From Pterois miles (lineage: Eukaryota > Chordata > Actinopteri > Perciformes > Scorpaenidae): a stretch of DNA of 64,000 nt. The DNA lies in the NCBI GenBank assembly GCA_947000775.1, contig CAMQGK010000008.1:7652501-7716500 (forward strand), written 5' to 3'. The position numbers and the translations under genes are program-made. Under the pieces are notes generated by a model. The model searched no databases and was not told the DNA's origin. It saw nothing but the letters and a program-made list of their open reading frames with translations. Shown piece by piece: positions 14,150 through 27,452 of the stretch. Within the stretch, counting starts at the first letter, position 1; every line of letters starts with the position of its first letter.

Positions 14150-14285
14150 CTTTTGGTTGAACATGCCTGTTTAGATGGGCCGACTGCTTGGCCTGTAGTT
14201 CTCGAGAAATTTCATCCAAACAACTTCACACTTGACACTGTGTTTCCTTGGATCCTGAGCAATACACCTGCCATGACATATAGTA
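14150..14285 (+). repeat. Dispersed repeat, copy 1 (second copy at 54.6-54.8 kb)
   Basis: This segment aligns with 54645-54790 in the same orientation. Shared stretches are CATCCAAACAACTTCACACT, CTTCCTTGG or its one-base variant, and CCTGAGCAATACACCTGCCAT, along with TGCTTGGCCT and TTCTCGAGAAA upstream. The family is unidentified. Confidence 0.8.
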
Positions 14286-15439
14286 GTTGCATCCCCTAGC
14301 AATGCTAGAGTATGAGTATGCGCATCATTTAGGTGCAAAGCTCACACGAACAGCGACGGAGAGAGAACTGTACCCAGCGCCCTAAGTACAACCTGGTTCA
14401 ACAGTTAATATTTTACAAGCGACAGAGAGTGCACTACGCCCAGACTGCCATTCAGCGGTGTGACAGTTAATACTATGGCAGTTAATACTATCCAGCTGCA
14501 ACATGGCCGCTGGAGCTAATCGCAGCCGCTCTAGACCAGAAGTGCCGCAACGTGTTTCAAAAGCAACCCAGAAGTGTCCCAGAAGAGCCTCCATGCTCCG
14601 TTCCACTAGAGCGTCTGGCGATTGAGTTGACTTTTTGTTAAATTTGTTAAATGCTTCGTTGTTTACCTACTACCAGCCAAAACGACTCACATTTGGCTGG
14701 TGGCTGGTGCTAATTTGCTGTATCCAACATACGGTTCGGCAGTCTAACAGTTAATAGGGGTTCCCTCTCAATACACTACACAATGTGTACATAACACACT
14801 ACTAATACATATGCCCTCAAGTGAGAGTGTGCACTCAGCAATGCTCATCCTTGAGCCCTCAACAATACACAAGCTAAGTGGAAATTTAATTGGATGACTG
14901 TCTGTCTGTCTGTCTGTGGTGATACGTCTAGCTATTTTAGTTAGACATATCACCACCACTGAGTTGCTTTATTTATGCAACAATCCTGTCTGACAGCAGA
15001 AATCCACAATATTACATTTTCTAGGTTACCTTTCAGTTAAGTTTCAACTTTAATTCTTCCCTCATGATTCATCTCCATCTGTAAGAACACAGCGAGATCT
15101 TCAACTTTAAAACATCAGAGCCTTTACTTTAATGTGCTCAGTAGCGAGGTCTCATTAAAATATGAACAGCTGCTTGATCAGCACTTGCGTAGATAGTCAT
15201 GCTTTCTGAGGTAAAGCTTTTATATTTAGGGCAGCCAGCATCCATTTTATCTTAATGCAAACTTGAGCTCATTCTCTTATTGATACAAAGACAGAGCTGG
15301 AATAAAACAGAGAAACAAATGGTCTGACACCTGATAAAAGCTTAACAGCTCTTTCAACATGCCTAACACAAACATAGTTAGCCATTAATTAATTACACCA
15401 ATTGCATCCTGAATGATGGCACATAAATATGGGTGTGTG

Positions 15440-16330
15440 GTGTACTAGTTACTAGTTTCCGTACAGATGCAACGCTAAGCTATCTTTACCCTCGCACCAG
15501 TGAGTCGGGAAGAAAAAGCGAGGAGGGAGGACAGGAAGCGAGACGACGAGAGCTGCAGGGGGAGTGTAAACAAGAGCCAAACACACACCAGCGACCAACA
15601 TCAAGGCGGCGAGTCTGACAGTAGGCTCTCCTAACGAGAGTATTGACATCCTCACAGAGTGAAAGAATAAAGAAACAACATATATATTTCATTTGCAGAG
15701 TTTTGAATTTTTAAACAGAGAAATGTTTGAGGTATTAGAAGATTAATCAGGTTAACTGGATGCGCCTATTTGGAATGCCGTGTACATTATATGTCATACT
15801 ATTTTGACGCCTCACGTACCGTAAAGTGATAGTGAACGTGAACAACGACACAAAGAGAAAACAGAAGTCCAACGGCAAAGTTAAAGCTATGGTGGGTAAT
15901 GTATTTTAGAAACATTTTTCGTTATATTTGTTGAAATTCTCTTTATATCCCTACAACAATCAATACAGCAAATGCTCTGACAAAAAAAAAGAAAAAAAAA
16001 TCTGGTATGTTGCAGGAATATTATAAAGTTGTCCAATCATTTCACTTGGCGTGAATGATATGACTGGATGACGTACCTGCCTACCTATATGCCTCCCTAC
16101 CTGATATGTTTATGTTCGTTATGATAATTTCGAGGGAGTGTTGCCGTCTTGGCGACTTTCTCGCTAGATTTAACAGATTTAATAGCTGCTACTTTCATTG
16201 GAAAAGTGTTGGCAACACTGGACTGGATTGTCTGGTTGGATCCTTTTTAAAAATTAGCTTACTCTTGCTGGTTTTGCCAATGTTGCCTAGTCGCCCAGTC
16301 TTTAAAGGAAAAACTCTGCTTTCTGAAAAA
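15440..16330. repeat. Probable old transposable-element sequence
   Basis: No second copy was found within the window. The wording, including GGAAGCGAGACGACGAG, AACAAGAGCCAAACACAC, GGAATGCCGTGTACATTATA, and from 16130 TTGCCGTCTTGGCGACTTTC, resembles interspersed repeats I recall from other spiny-rayed fish. Open frames of 60-75 codons here have no recognisable domain. The boundaries are guesses and it could be two adjacent elements. Confidence 0.35.
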
Positions 16331-16946
16331 TAGCTACCCTAACTTGTTTTTGTAGTTTTGGCCAAAGAAATTGCTGACATCTGGTGAAAGTGGTGGGCAC
16401 TTCAATGACAATTAACAAATGGACACATTAGATATTAGAAGTCGGATGATCAGACAGGTTTCTATCAGCACAACAGTTTAGCCATATTATTTAAACCTAC
16501 CTTTGCGTCCACTGACATATAGATGGGTGCAGTTTTGGCAGAGATGTGGCCGATACATTTTTGTTGTGAAGGAAGTGATCGGCAAAAATTCTCAATTTAT
16601 CAGTGAACATTCCAACCCTCACTAACTGGTATGAGATTTGGGGAGCGACTTAAAGAATAAGATCCTAGATATAAATGGCTAAAATTAGGCTAAATGTGGC
16701 TAAAATATTCCCCTTGCAGGGCAAAAAGACTCACCCTTACAACGTATATACCAAGGGATACATCCAGGGCACACTAGAGAGCTATATAGTCCATCTGGCC
16801 TGAAAATGCCTCAAGATCCCCCAAGTAGAGGTAGAAGGTGTGGCTTGGGAGACGAATGTCAGGGTTACCTCTACCAAACAAGTGGAGGCCAAACTACAAA
16901 AACAAGACTTACTTTAAAAATCTGCCATTACAATAATCCATGTTAC

Positions 16947-17315
16947 CTATGGTTCCAGGCGGACAGGGCATCTTGGCCACCATGCCCTGCTTGGTCTTGG
17001 GCCAGGAGATGTCCATCATCACCAGGGGATTGCAGTACTCCACCCTGATGTTGGGAAGCTTGGAGGAAGGCGGCGCCCTGTTGTCGTCGCTGTCGTTGTC
17101 GTCTTCTGGGACCAAACCTTCCGTCAGCGTCTGGGAGGGGGCCACCACTGTGGATGTGGTCAGTGGCCGCTGGGCCATCGCGGTTGTTGTGGATGGCATC
17201 TTGGTGGTGGTAGCCCTGACTGTCGTGGTTGTCATGGCAACAATGGTTGGTCGAGTGGTGGTCCTCGTCGTCATGGTCGTCGTGTCCATGTACACCATCA
17301 CAGAGGAAGACGTTT
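16947..17315 (-). CDS. adgrl3: Latrophilin-3 exon: Thr-rich linker and first half of HormR
   Basis: This 369-nt exon is phase 1 on both sides. The first two bases complete a Glu codon with the G that ends the olfactomedin exon, and the last G joins GC of the next exon to make Gly. Residues about 9-60 are a mucin-like Thr-rich stretch (for example MDTTTMTTRTTTRPT and TTTTVRATTTKMPSTTT), probably O-glycosylated and extended. An acidic patch follows (PEDDNDSDDN), then the start of HormR (EYCNPLVMMDISWPKTKQG and AKMPCPPGTIG) with its first two cysteines. In latrophilins this linker separates the ligand-binding lectin/olfactomedin head from HormR-GAIN. The acceptor is CTCTTTCACCAG|AA and the donor ATAG|GTAACA. 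The Thr-rich part differs clearly from the mammalian linker as I recall it, while the HormR part is conserved. Confidence 0.95.
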
Positions 17316-17620
17316 CTGGTGAAAGAGAAAGAAGGAACAAAGTGAGCTGACAGATTCTAGGGAAAAATGCAGAGTTGGAAAAAGAAGATTGAGAGTAAAT
17401 GTCTTTCTCTTTTCAGTCACACTTCATTAATGTCAGAGGGAAATTTATTTTGGTGCTGGAGAAAAAAAGACAGCGCGTACACAGGGGGGGGTTCTATTCT
17501 TCCCTCCTTTCCATTTGTCAGTTTAAGAGGAGATAGTTCAAAGAGGATCAATTGGAACTGGCAGGTGTGACTTGCATGGGTATGGTGTCTAGTTTTGGAC
17601 CCCCGCTGGCTACGCTAAAA

Positions 17621-17635
17621 CACACACACACACAC
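17621..17635. repeat. CA microsatellite
   Basis: A short CA run inside the intron. A similar run lies at 17859-17873. Confidence 0.9.
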
Positions 17636-20600
17636 TACACATACACAGCTGTGCAGTCTAAAAGTTGCTGTTGTCGAGGGCATATCTCTGTGAGTCAATA
17701 GCTGGGTGTTGTAGCTACATGCTATTTCTGGGTCAGCCGGGACAAACTGAAATACCTGTATCCTGGATGTGAGTCCTCCCTGTGGTTACACTCCAGGAGG
17801 TGCTTGCTAATGACGCTGTTTACCTGAGCTGTTGGGGATGAGGGCTATCATAAACCAGCACACACACACACACCGAGATGCGCCCACACACTGGCTATAG
17901 GCAATCCCTCTCTTCCCACTCAAATTCATATACACCTCCTTGACTCCCCGTCATCAATCATCCCATCTACTCATCCATTCTGTCCTCTTTATATTCCTTC
18001 CCCTGTGTCACTGATTGGAAAATAGGGGCCCCAAATTCATTTAGCTATAGGCTTTTTATGAATGTGTAGACTTGGTTAAGCCACAGAGGGTCAGAGGACA
18101 CACTGAGAGGTCATACTTCATAATATATCTTTGGAAAGTGGGAAGTAGCCATTTTTTTCTGTGGAATATCTTTCTTTAGGAGCATTGCTCCATATTACTC
18201 ATTATACATTTGCATTATTTGTGCACAAAGATTCTCCAATATGCAATGCTGACATTTTTATATGTCATGATCTTATTACTGTGTGGTTTGGATGGGGAAA
18301 GCTTGCTGTAGACACTTTAAATAAGCTCCCATGAGAGAGCACTTTCTCACAGACAGTCAATCTGGGCCTTTGCAAAAATGCAATTTGGGATAGGTCTTTT
18401 TTTCCCCGCTTAATGCAGAGATACAATCAAAATGACAGAAGTGACAAATGCTCCCAATCTTTGTATGAAAGGGGGGCAAAACAAAATTTAATGAGGGTCG
18501 ATTTTAGGTTGGCAGGTGTAATGGACGTCACACATCCAGAGAGCTCAGATAACGGACATCACTGTTGAGATCCAGTTCAGCAGCGAGATTCAATTTGCAA
18601 TTGGACAATTTCTCTCTATGGTGAATTTGAAAGCAGTGAAATAAGACAGCATAAATTAGTGTCACTGTTTAGGAATTGTAGAGATGCCTGAAGGCTGTAA
18701 TGACACAAACCAGGGCTCTATCAGCAGTCAATGCATTCAATGCTAAACAGCATTCAACGATAGCCAAGGTTGATTAAATGGGTTGCCACCACAGCAAGAG
18801 CTCCAAGCTGATTGAGTATTTGTATTCTCTTGCGAACAAAAGAGTTTGTTGTGTTTTTAAGATCCGCAGGTATCTTGTGCACTCCTGTGGAGGCACTCCA
18901 TCAGAAAAGTGGAACTATAACAAGCATGTCACTGAATTGCAATGTGAACTCAAGGCACACAGAGCCCTTTTTTCACTTCCAACTGCCTGATAATGCAGGT
19001 TATATAACTTCAAAACCTCTCACACAGACAGAAAAATAACAAATCAGCCAAGTATACAGCTGTAAATGTTAAGTGGAAAACACAAAAACTTGGAAAAGAT
19101 GCTATTACACGGATGCAAATGCTTGAATAAGCTAGCACAAAAGCATAGTCACATTCTCACACTCTGACAGCCACACATCACCAAACATAAACTGACACTA
19201 CCACCCATCAACAGGGCTTTAAAAAATCACATGAATGCTCAAATGGGTATTTAACATGTCCACCAGCCACAGAGACATCACCATTTACTGTCTATAACCA
19301 CTATTAGACGACATCATCAATCCGCACCACGGCAGCCCTTTGGATCCTACGGTGGCAATGATCGTAAAAATAGGAGTATGAAATATTTTCAAGGACAGCA
19401 GTCTATTTATTTGATTATTCATGAATGAACCTATATATGCATGTGTATTTGAGAAGTGATGATAACCTCACGTTACCTAACACCAACTCTTGTTAAAGGG
19501 AAGTGGCATCAATTTAAGTATAATTGAAATCAGCCAGCAGTGCTTAAACTGCATATAGTAAAAGAGCCCATTAGAGCACCTCATGGAAATCTGATCATGG
19601 AAATTCACTGCTCATATTGAGGTCAGTAAAGGTCACCTTGCTCAGGCTCAGATATGATAGTGGCTAAAAAGGTGTGCAGACAGCCTTGTTAGGATAAGGG
19701 AATCATTGTACTGGCCAAGATGGCTGATACAGGACTGATTCAGACTGTGACAGATTTCTGCTGAGGGAGTTTGTTGCTTCAGCTTCCTAAAATACAGATT
19801 AATGTAAGTCAGTAAACTGCACAGGGACTTGTGATGCATTTAAAAGTGCTGAATTTGAAAGTCAGAGCATTAATGTAGCAGCACGTCACAATTTGCTATG
19901 TAAAGATAGACAGAGGAGTAATGTCTACCTGAGCAGAGAATGAAGTTGCTTTCCCTCGGTGTGCTTTGTTTACACTGCCGGGCGGCCAACCACACATGGG
20001 TTTAGTGCATGTGAGCCCGAAATGCCGTCCCGAACCCACGGTGTTGTCACAGAAGCATAGCACCCATCCTCAGGTTCCCCCCTAATACTATTAACTCTAT
20101 CAACACTGTTATGTTGTTCGTTGGCCGTTAGCTGCTAGCTACCAGCTCAGCCGTCGCCATGTTGAGAGCCTGTAGATGCAATCTCTCAAACTTTGGAATT
20201 TAACACATTTAACCATAGTTTTATAGGACATAATAATAAATAACACACCAGATTATATAGTAAAATAACAAATATCAGTATCATCCATTAGTTGAATAAA
20301 TTTAAAGGGAGATTAGGTAACATTTTAAAGATGAAATGGCACATTCTTCCTCATACAAATGAAAAGCTGTAGCCATACGTGCACTATTACTCAGTTCAGT
20401 CCACTCAGTGGCTCATGCTAGCTAATGTTAACCAGCATATCAAATGGATATTGCTGTGTAACTGACGTTTTCGAGTTAGATTGTTGACTTTGTGATTCTA
20501 AGCATGTCACAGATAAGAGTTTTAGCACAAACTAATAAGTAAACAGGCAAATTTGTTTCTTCTAGGCTTCCCTTTATTTTTAAAGAATATTATAAATTAA

Positions 20601-21953
20601 AAATATAAACTAATATTAAACACCACAAGCTACTGGTCATACCAGGCCTAGTAGCTTTAGTGATAAGCCCTTGAATGTACTGTGATTCATAATATGAACT
20701 TTTCATGCTGTTCCTTCTTTCAAATGCTACACACTCTTGCTGTGAAGTTTAGGATTAAACCAAGACAAATATCCAGCTATCATTGTCCCTCAATTTCAAA
20801 GACAATAAGATAAATTCAGTTTGCTGATCCTTTTTAAATAATCATAATATAGATTATCATATCACTATCTTTAATGCTGGGTAATATGACAGCACAGAGA
20901 AATATGGCTTGAGGACATCGCCGTCACTGCATGAGGTTAATTCAAAGTCACTAGGAACCATGTCTAGAATGTAATTCCATACTTCCAGAGGATCCCGTTG
21001 AGCCCACTGCTGACTTATTTTTCAACACGCAGCATGTTAAATACGCCCCGCAAAGACACACACAAGAGATGGAGAGCAGCAGTGGAAAAGAAGAAAGTGT
21101 CCTTGAGCAAACTTGGATATCTTTTCCATGAGATGAGCACAGAAAAAAAAAAGGAAAACCAGCAACGGCAGACCACAGTCTGCAGGCACTATCGCCTTGG
21201 AGACAACACAAGGACATTTTGTTTTGCTATGCCAGCTTTCCCATTCTCTCCAAAGGGATGAAGAGAGAGAGAGAAAAAAGCTCAAGAGCACCAACGAGGT
21301 GAACAACACTTTGGTATGCTCCGAGCAACTTGCGAGTGACCTTACAGGCAAATTTGAATGTGCGGAGCATTTTTGGTTGAGAGTTTCGCATAACGGCAAC
21401 AAGACCACAAAGAAGACATGGAAATATAACTATGGATGCATGAATTCTTTGCAGTATTTTCTAATTAGAATTGAGTGCTAGGATGTGTTAAGTTATTGCT
21501 CAATGATATGAGTTAAAGAATATAATTCAAGAAAATGACCTTGGACCTCAAAGTAATTTATCTTCTGTATATTTAAAATTCAATGCACTCTCAAGTGCAT
21601 TACAAAGTTGATTAAAAATGAATAATACCAACAGCCAGCTATCAGATATTCATGACTCTTAAGCTAAAGGGCTTAAGGATGTTCCTACACCTAAACAGAA
21701 GACCTTTCCATTCATAAAAGACAGGAGCAAACTTCTGTGGGCACTCTAGCTACCTCTCATTGAAGCACTTCATCATTTACGCACCGCTTCTATTGCACAA
21801 CCCACCAAAAGCATGAAGTCTGTTTCCACCACACGCCGAGCTTTGTGCTTCATTTCAAAGCATTCATTTCCAACTAATTAGCCTCTCTCCCTCTGTATCC
21901 CAGGGCTCGTGGCTTTCACAATTAGATAAGCCTGTTCTACTTTGCTCTGGGGT

Positions 21954-21975
<22 letters not shown>
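21954..21975. repeat. A-tract
   Basis: About 22 adenines, followed after one G by more A. No element could be attached to it. Confidence 0.9.
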
Positions 21976-21984
<9 letters not shown>

Positions 21985-23042
21985 GGGTACAAAAAAATGC
22001 TGCTATGCTACTATGAAATGAATCCGGTTTATGTGACTTGCCATTTCCACACCGAGAGCTGGCTCGTCGGCTTGGAGAAACTTCTGCAGACTCCAGATCA
22101 AAAGAGGTGCAAAGAGCTTTCGGGGGTAAAAATGAAACGAGCATCAGTCGGTGAAGTGACTCTACTCAAACCTCGCGCTGAACCCAATTACCTCTTAATT
22201 TCAGCATTTGAACCTTTATGCATGGTTTCATCTTCAGTAGGCACTTTCACAGACTGTAGAAAATACTGGACAGTCTTAGCGTGATGTCACCCATTAACTT
22301 TGTACAAGCCTGTTTAAAGCCTGCAAAATGGGATTTCTGGGTGCTGGGACATGTATTTTTAGAGTGTAGCGTACTTGAAGCCCAAATCCATGATTGCGGC
22401 TATTAGTGGAGTTCTCAGAAATAAAGTACAACCATATACTTGTTTCATGTGGCAATTTGATGCGAGGGTGTTGCTTCCACTTTGTAACTCAGTCTACTTC
22501 ACTTGAAGTTATAGTTCTGATGACAGAACTTATTTTTACAGGTACAGGCATCTATAAAAAATGGCGTATCTTATAATTATACTTGACCAATACAGTTAGC
22601 AACAAATATGAGACAAACTTTAAGAGATGTGTCCCAATATGACACTAAATTTACAGGATAAAAGCAGAGAACTGGAGAAAAAAAATAATTGAGGGTTTAG
22701 CCAAAGTGGTTTGTTAATTCCCAGCCATCATCTAATTGAGCATTAATTTGAACAAAATTGTATCTTTGATGAGAAATATTTACATCCATACACAAAGAGA
22801 ACATCATCTATTTTAAGCCATCTCACAAAATCAGTACCGGCTTCGTAATAGCATAATTCTCTAAGCTCCCAAGCTTATCAATTCCCTGATGTTTATGTTA
22901 CATGATCCCACGGAAACGCTACACGTGTCCTCGTGTGCTGAGTAGAATGGTCGGCAAATGAAATGATAAAAGTCCTGTCATTTAATGGAGCCTTTTGTGG
23001 CAGGCCCACAAATCCATCAGAGAGTGCAACTGGGATGTGGGG

Positions 23043-23064
23043 GGGTGGTGGTGGTGGTGGTGGT
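23043..23064. repeat. GGT trinucleotide repeat
   Basis: Seven tandem GGT units after a G run, within the intron and not coding. Confidence 0.9.
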
Positions 23065-24233
23065 GCGGTAAATTATGCAGCCAGACATCCGGTAATGCTT
23101 CGATATCATCTGACATGATGAGAACCGTAATGGATGGGAGCCATGCATTGTTTGGCAATTAATTTCTGATTCCGAAGCACTCTTCCCGGGACTCGAGAGG
23201 GCATCTATGGAGGTCACACGGCGCTGGGAGAAGCGTATGCCCTGGGCTGATATGTATGCACACATGGACGCAGGCCCGGAGAGACAATCGCAGTGTTTGA
23301 GTTAAATGACAGATGAGACGTGAGCCAAGCCTGCTCGCATATGCACTACAGTGGGGTTCTGCTGGGTGAATTCACTACACAGATGTGCAGTGTGCATGCA
23401 AAGGCTGTGATGTTTTTGCCTAATATGCAGGCACATTAGCTCATCTGCATTCAGGAAATTAGATTTAGCTAATTAGATTATTTACTTTATATTCTAAAAT
23501 AGTCTGAAAACCTTAAATCAAAAATGCATTCTGCAAATCTGTCATGCATCTACTATTATTAAAGTACATGCAGCACTGTAACGGTCTATTAAAATCTCCA
23601 CAGAAATCCATATTTAGCAACATATTTTATAAGCTAAATGGAGGAATGTTGGATTCCGCTTTTATTCTCAGAGCCAAAACTTGAGTCTCTTAGGCTACTG
23701 ACAAGGCCAAACATCGCCAAATGTACCAAGGAAAGCAAAAAGGGGGAAAGAGTTGTGTGAGCACATGAGCAGAGGGGATTTCAGGCTCACTAAGAGGAAA
23801 GGCACCCATTTGCCAAAAAAAAACCTCAAGTAAGGCTTTTCAAAAGACTGTCAACTGACAGTAGTGTGGGCCAAATGGAAAGGGCAAAGCTGTGTCGGGG
23901 AACTCTGACACTGGTAATAAAGACAGCTAAAGATCCTACGGAGGCCTCCAGTCAGATTTACTTGGCTGATTGGCCAAAATAAATCACTTTGAGCTTGTGT
24001 GTCACCGAGCCTGTTAAATCTAATGTGGCAAATTTTCGGCTATCATGAGAAACAGGTTGCCGTGCACACGTCAGGAGTAGAGTGGAGAAAGATCCCTCAC
24101 GTTACAGTACAACTCCAGTTACACATTATAATCTTCAAGTTTGATAGTCATTGAACGAAACTTTTGAAATCGCTGCCAACAACCTCCTTAACTCACACTG
24201 TACAGCTGATCAGCTATGTGAGGAGAGCTGAGT

Positions 24234-25223
24234 TAGGGTCTGAAATTAATCATTTTTTTGTCTGCCACTCAGAAATTTTATCTGCCACTTCTGAAATCTA
24301 TGCACTAAATGGAAGGAATTAACATCTTAGTCTTTCAATGTTTCATATATTTTACAAAAGAAAACACTATATGCAAATTAAAACATAGCCCTATTTTTCA
24401 GGGATGGGATGCTACTGTACTTCGTTATTGTTATCTATAGTGGTTATTTGCATAAAAACAATTCAAATGATAAGGAAATAAATGTTATTTAAATATTTGC
24501 TTTGGTTAAAAAAAATGGCATCAGTAGTTTCAATTATCTATTATACGCTGTTTAGACCTAGCATTAGGAAGTTAAAGAGGTCATAATTCCATCTGTATTG
24601 TCTCCCACAAACAACTGCATTTATTAAAGTTTCTCGCCAAAAGTTACATTTGAACACATCACAACAAAGTTCGAATTTACCTTCGCCCAGTAGTCATTTT
24701 GTCACACTGAATAGAGCTTGAATGTCTCATAATGTAACTCAGTGGAACCTCTGTGAACATTAGCAGCTCCGTTATTCAGCTAAGCAGGACTGTGCTGCTC
24801 GCTGGCTGCTAACAGGTAACATTACTCTCCTTCCGCTGATTACAACACACATTTGAAGCTCGCAGTTTTGCATTATCTGGGAAAAAATAGGGTGCACCCC
24901 TCGGGTATAGTCGCAGCAGCCACATGTTTTAAGTGTGTTTTCTTTATCTGTCCTGCTTGGCTCCGGCTGAAAAATTATTCAGTGTGTGTATGCCGTTGTG
25001 TCAAAGTGCATGCGTAACTGTCAGAAAGCATCAATACAGAGGAATCAATAGTCACAGCGGCATGAGATGCCAAGGAAGCAGACAACTAGGAACCGCTTCT
25101 CTATTCCCATCCGTAGTGTTTTCCCAGCCTGCCAGAGTGGCGGATAGCTTGACAATTTTACTCGCCACTGCCAACAATTTACCCGCATTTGGTAGATGAG
25201 GGGTGGAAATTTCAGATCCTGGC
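24234..25223. mobile_element. Candidate DNA-transposon remnant (about 1 kb)
   Basis: The left end AGGGTCTGAAATTA and the right end TTTCAGATCCT are imperfect inverted repeats of each other: read on the minus strand the right end is AGGATCTGAAATTTCC. Near both ends there is related wording about 'gccact' (TCTGCCACTT on the left, CTCGCCACTGCC on the right), which I recall from a common fish interspersed element. No transposase open frame is present, so it would be non-autonomous. I could not find a convincing target-site duplication. Confidence 0.5.
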
Positions 25224-27136
25224 TGAAAAAAGAGACCTGGCCGACTGAACGACAAGAAAAAATACATTTACACATGTACAGAGGTACAAATGCAGCACTG
25301 CCTAATAATCAATATTCACCTAGGATTTTCACACTACACATAAGCCTTTGAATTTTTAACTATAAGTATGTTTTCCCATTTCTGTACATGTCAAGAGAGA
25401 TGGATAGGGTGTTGACCTTAATTGAGGGATTGCCTGCCACCCTTCTCACTACACAGGTGATCTGTGTATGATTTCTGAATCAAGGTAGAGCTGTCACGGC
25501 CCATGATGGATGGCCAGTCAGGTGGAGGGACACCAGAGAAAATCATGTGACATATATAATGGGGTATCACACAGAAGGAACAGACATGCCACACACTGAA
25601 ACACTTGAAACGTGAGTTTACCTGCTCGAATCGAAACGGTAACAGTGATTATATATTATAATTCATTCTTACATGAGGGAAAATGGCTTTGAAACATTCA
25701 AAGAGCCTCTGAAGCAACAACAAAGTCCTCCCTGTTTCCATGCAAAAAAAATCTAAAGCTGCATTACTAACAGAGCCCCGTTGTGTTGCAGCATTAAAGG
25801 GTTTGTGAGTAGATTGTGTATTTGTGCATGTGTTTGAGTGTGAGTGTGCACATATGTGTACATGTGTTAGAAAAATCATTCTAAACTATAATCCTAAACC
25901 TTGCACTTTCTGTCGAAGAAAAATTGCCCTCTGCAGGAGGTGCACCAGGCATGGGATAAGTGCGTAGCCTGCAAATAAGCATGTAGCCTACATTTCTAAG
26001 CCTCGACATCAAAAAGGTCTTCATGCAGCATGCAAAAGACAGTTTTGTGGAATAGTAGCATTTACTTGGGACTGCTAAGCAAGATATTTCTTAAAAGCTT
26101 TGTAATCGAGAAAGAAAAGGTTCTATGATGACATACTGTACGACAACTTCAGAGTATCGCTTGAATCTATACAGCAACATGTCAAAATATTTCAATTAAG
26201 AGGCAGCTCGACAGGTACTGGAAGGCTACTGCATAAGCAATGGAACCCAAAGGACAACAACACACTGAGCCACACTCAGATTATCTCCACTAGACTCTGC
26301 CCGCCTGCATTTACCGCTTAGACAGTCTTAATCAATTTAGCATGTGTCAGGCACTTCCAAACCGAGCCAAGACGGGCCTGAGCGTCCAAAACATCGGCTG
26401 TTTCGCCATGAAGGTCGGGGCACCACGTCTGCAGGCTCCCTCTAGGCTTGCAGTGCTGGCACCACGCCCTGGCCAGATGGCAACATGTGGCAAAATTACA
26501 GGACTGCCAGACGGCGAATGTATCTATGACACCAACTGAAGAATCACTCAAACGTTGTCTCATTGATATGTGAGCTGAAGGGACATCTCATAGATACTAA
26601 AGTATCAGCAGACTAATCGAGACTATTTGCTGTATTCTGCAAATGCCCCTTGACACACTAGGATCTGAACATGTGAATCTGAATGATGCAAAATCAGAAT
26701 CGTTAATAGCATACAATAATTTGGAATTAGAGCCACAAAACTGCATCCGAATTAACACACATTTGATGTAGCATAAGCAACACTGATTTTTTTTTTTTAG
26801 TGCTGCAGCAGCAGGTGTGAGAGACTGAGGGTAATTTTCTCATGTGGCTGCCCTCGTCTTTGCAGTCCTGTGGAGTCGGTGCAGCCAGTGCATCGAGCTC
26901 CCTGTGGCAGACAGCTCAGAGGTTATTCTGGTAACGCTGAGGCTAGGAGTGATGTCTTCAGACAAGATAAAAGAAACAAAACCGCATATATCTGGTCTAA
27001 TTCACTGCACGCATAATAATCTCATCTGGTTTCAGTTGAGTTAATAATACCATCATTTAGGGGTGGGGGAAAAAGTGTAGTCTTGTCTGCATGGATACAA
27101 GAATGTCAAGCATCAATCTTAGCGGCAGGTCGGGAT

Positions 27137-27300
27137 TTTAAATGTATGTTGAAGATACTGGTATCATATGACTGAGAAAACCTAAGGAGGGAAGGCTGGG
27201 AAGAATGCTAAATGGTGCATCAAAGTTCTGCTTCATTTTGGCAAGAAAAACCTGGCATGACCCTTGACCCCTCTCATCTCAGCATCCTGTATGTGAATGA
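27137..27300 (+). repeat. Degenerate fragment of the 39-kb MITE-like family
   Basis: Wording such as GATACTGGTATCATATGA, GGCAAGAAAAACCTGGCATG, ACCCTTGACC and TATGTGAATGA follows, in order, the middle of the elements at 39064-39730 and 57236-57545. It lacks both ends. Confidence 0.55.
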
Positions 27301-27370
27301 CAGAGTGAAAACTATTTTATTAAATAAAACAGATGTTGAGAAACTGCATAATTTGCAGAAAAAAGGTAAT

Positions 27371-27452
27371 GAATCACAATATATCTTATGGCCATTAAAA
27401 AAACGATTGTGACAATATCGTATCGTGGGGCCTCGGGTGATTCCCACTCCTA
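27371..27452 (-). repeat. Dispersed repeat, inverted relative to 35.9-36.0 kb
   Basis: The end of this segment (ATATCGTATCGTGG, then GGTGATTCCCAC) matches the reverse complement of about 35926-36033 at roughly 80 percent over the best 40 bases, with weaker similarity extending through CAATATATCTT. The 'gggaatcacc...acgatac' wording is, as I recall, a frequent fish repeat. Confidence 0.6.

Larger units (their letters stand above)
12582..16946 (-). other. adgrl3: adgrl3 intron splitting the HormR motif
   Basis: A 4.4-kb phase-1 intron. It contains TG microsatellites at 12692-12708 and 13942-13959, a GTCT run near 14898-14917, a dispersed repeat copy at 14150-14285, and a repeat-like block at about 15440-16330. 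No exon is recognised in it. Confidence 0.88.

Noticed and set aside
16940..17350. Plus-strand 136-codon open frame, Val-rich
   Set aside because: It is the antisense shadow of the Thr-rich latrophilin exon; ACN/ACA Thr codons read backwards as Val and Ser codons.
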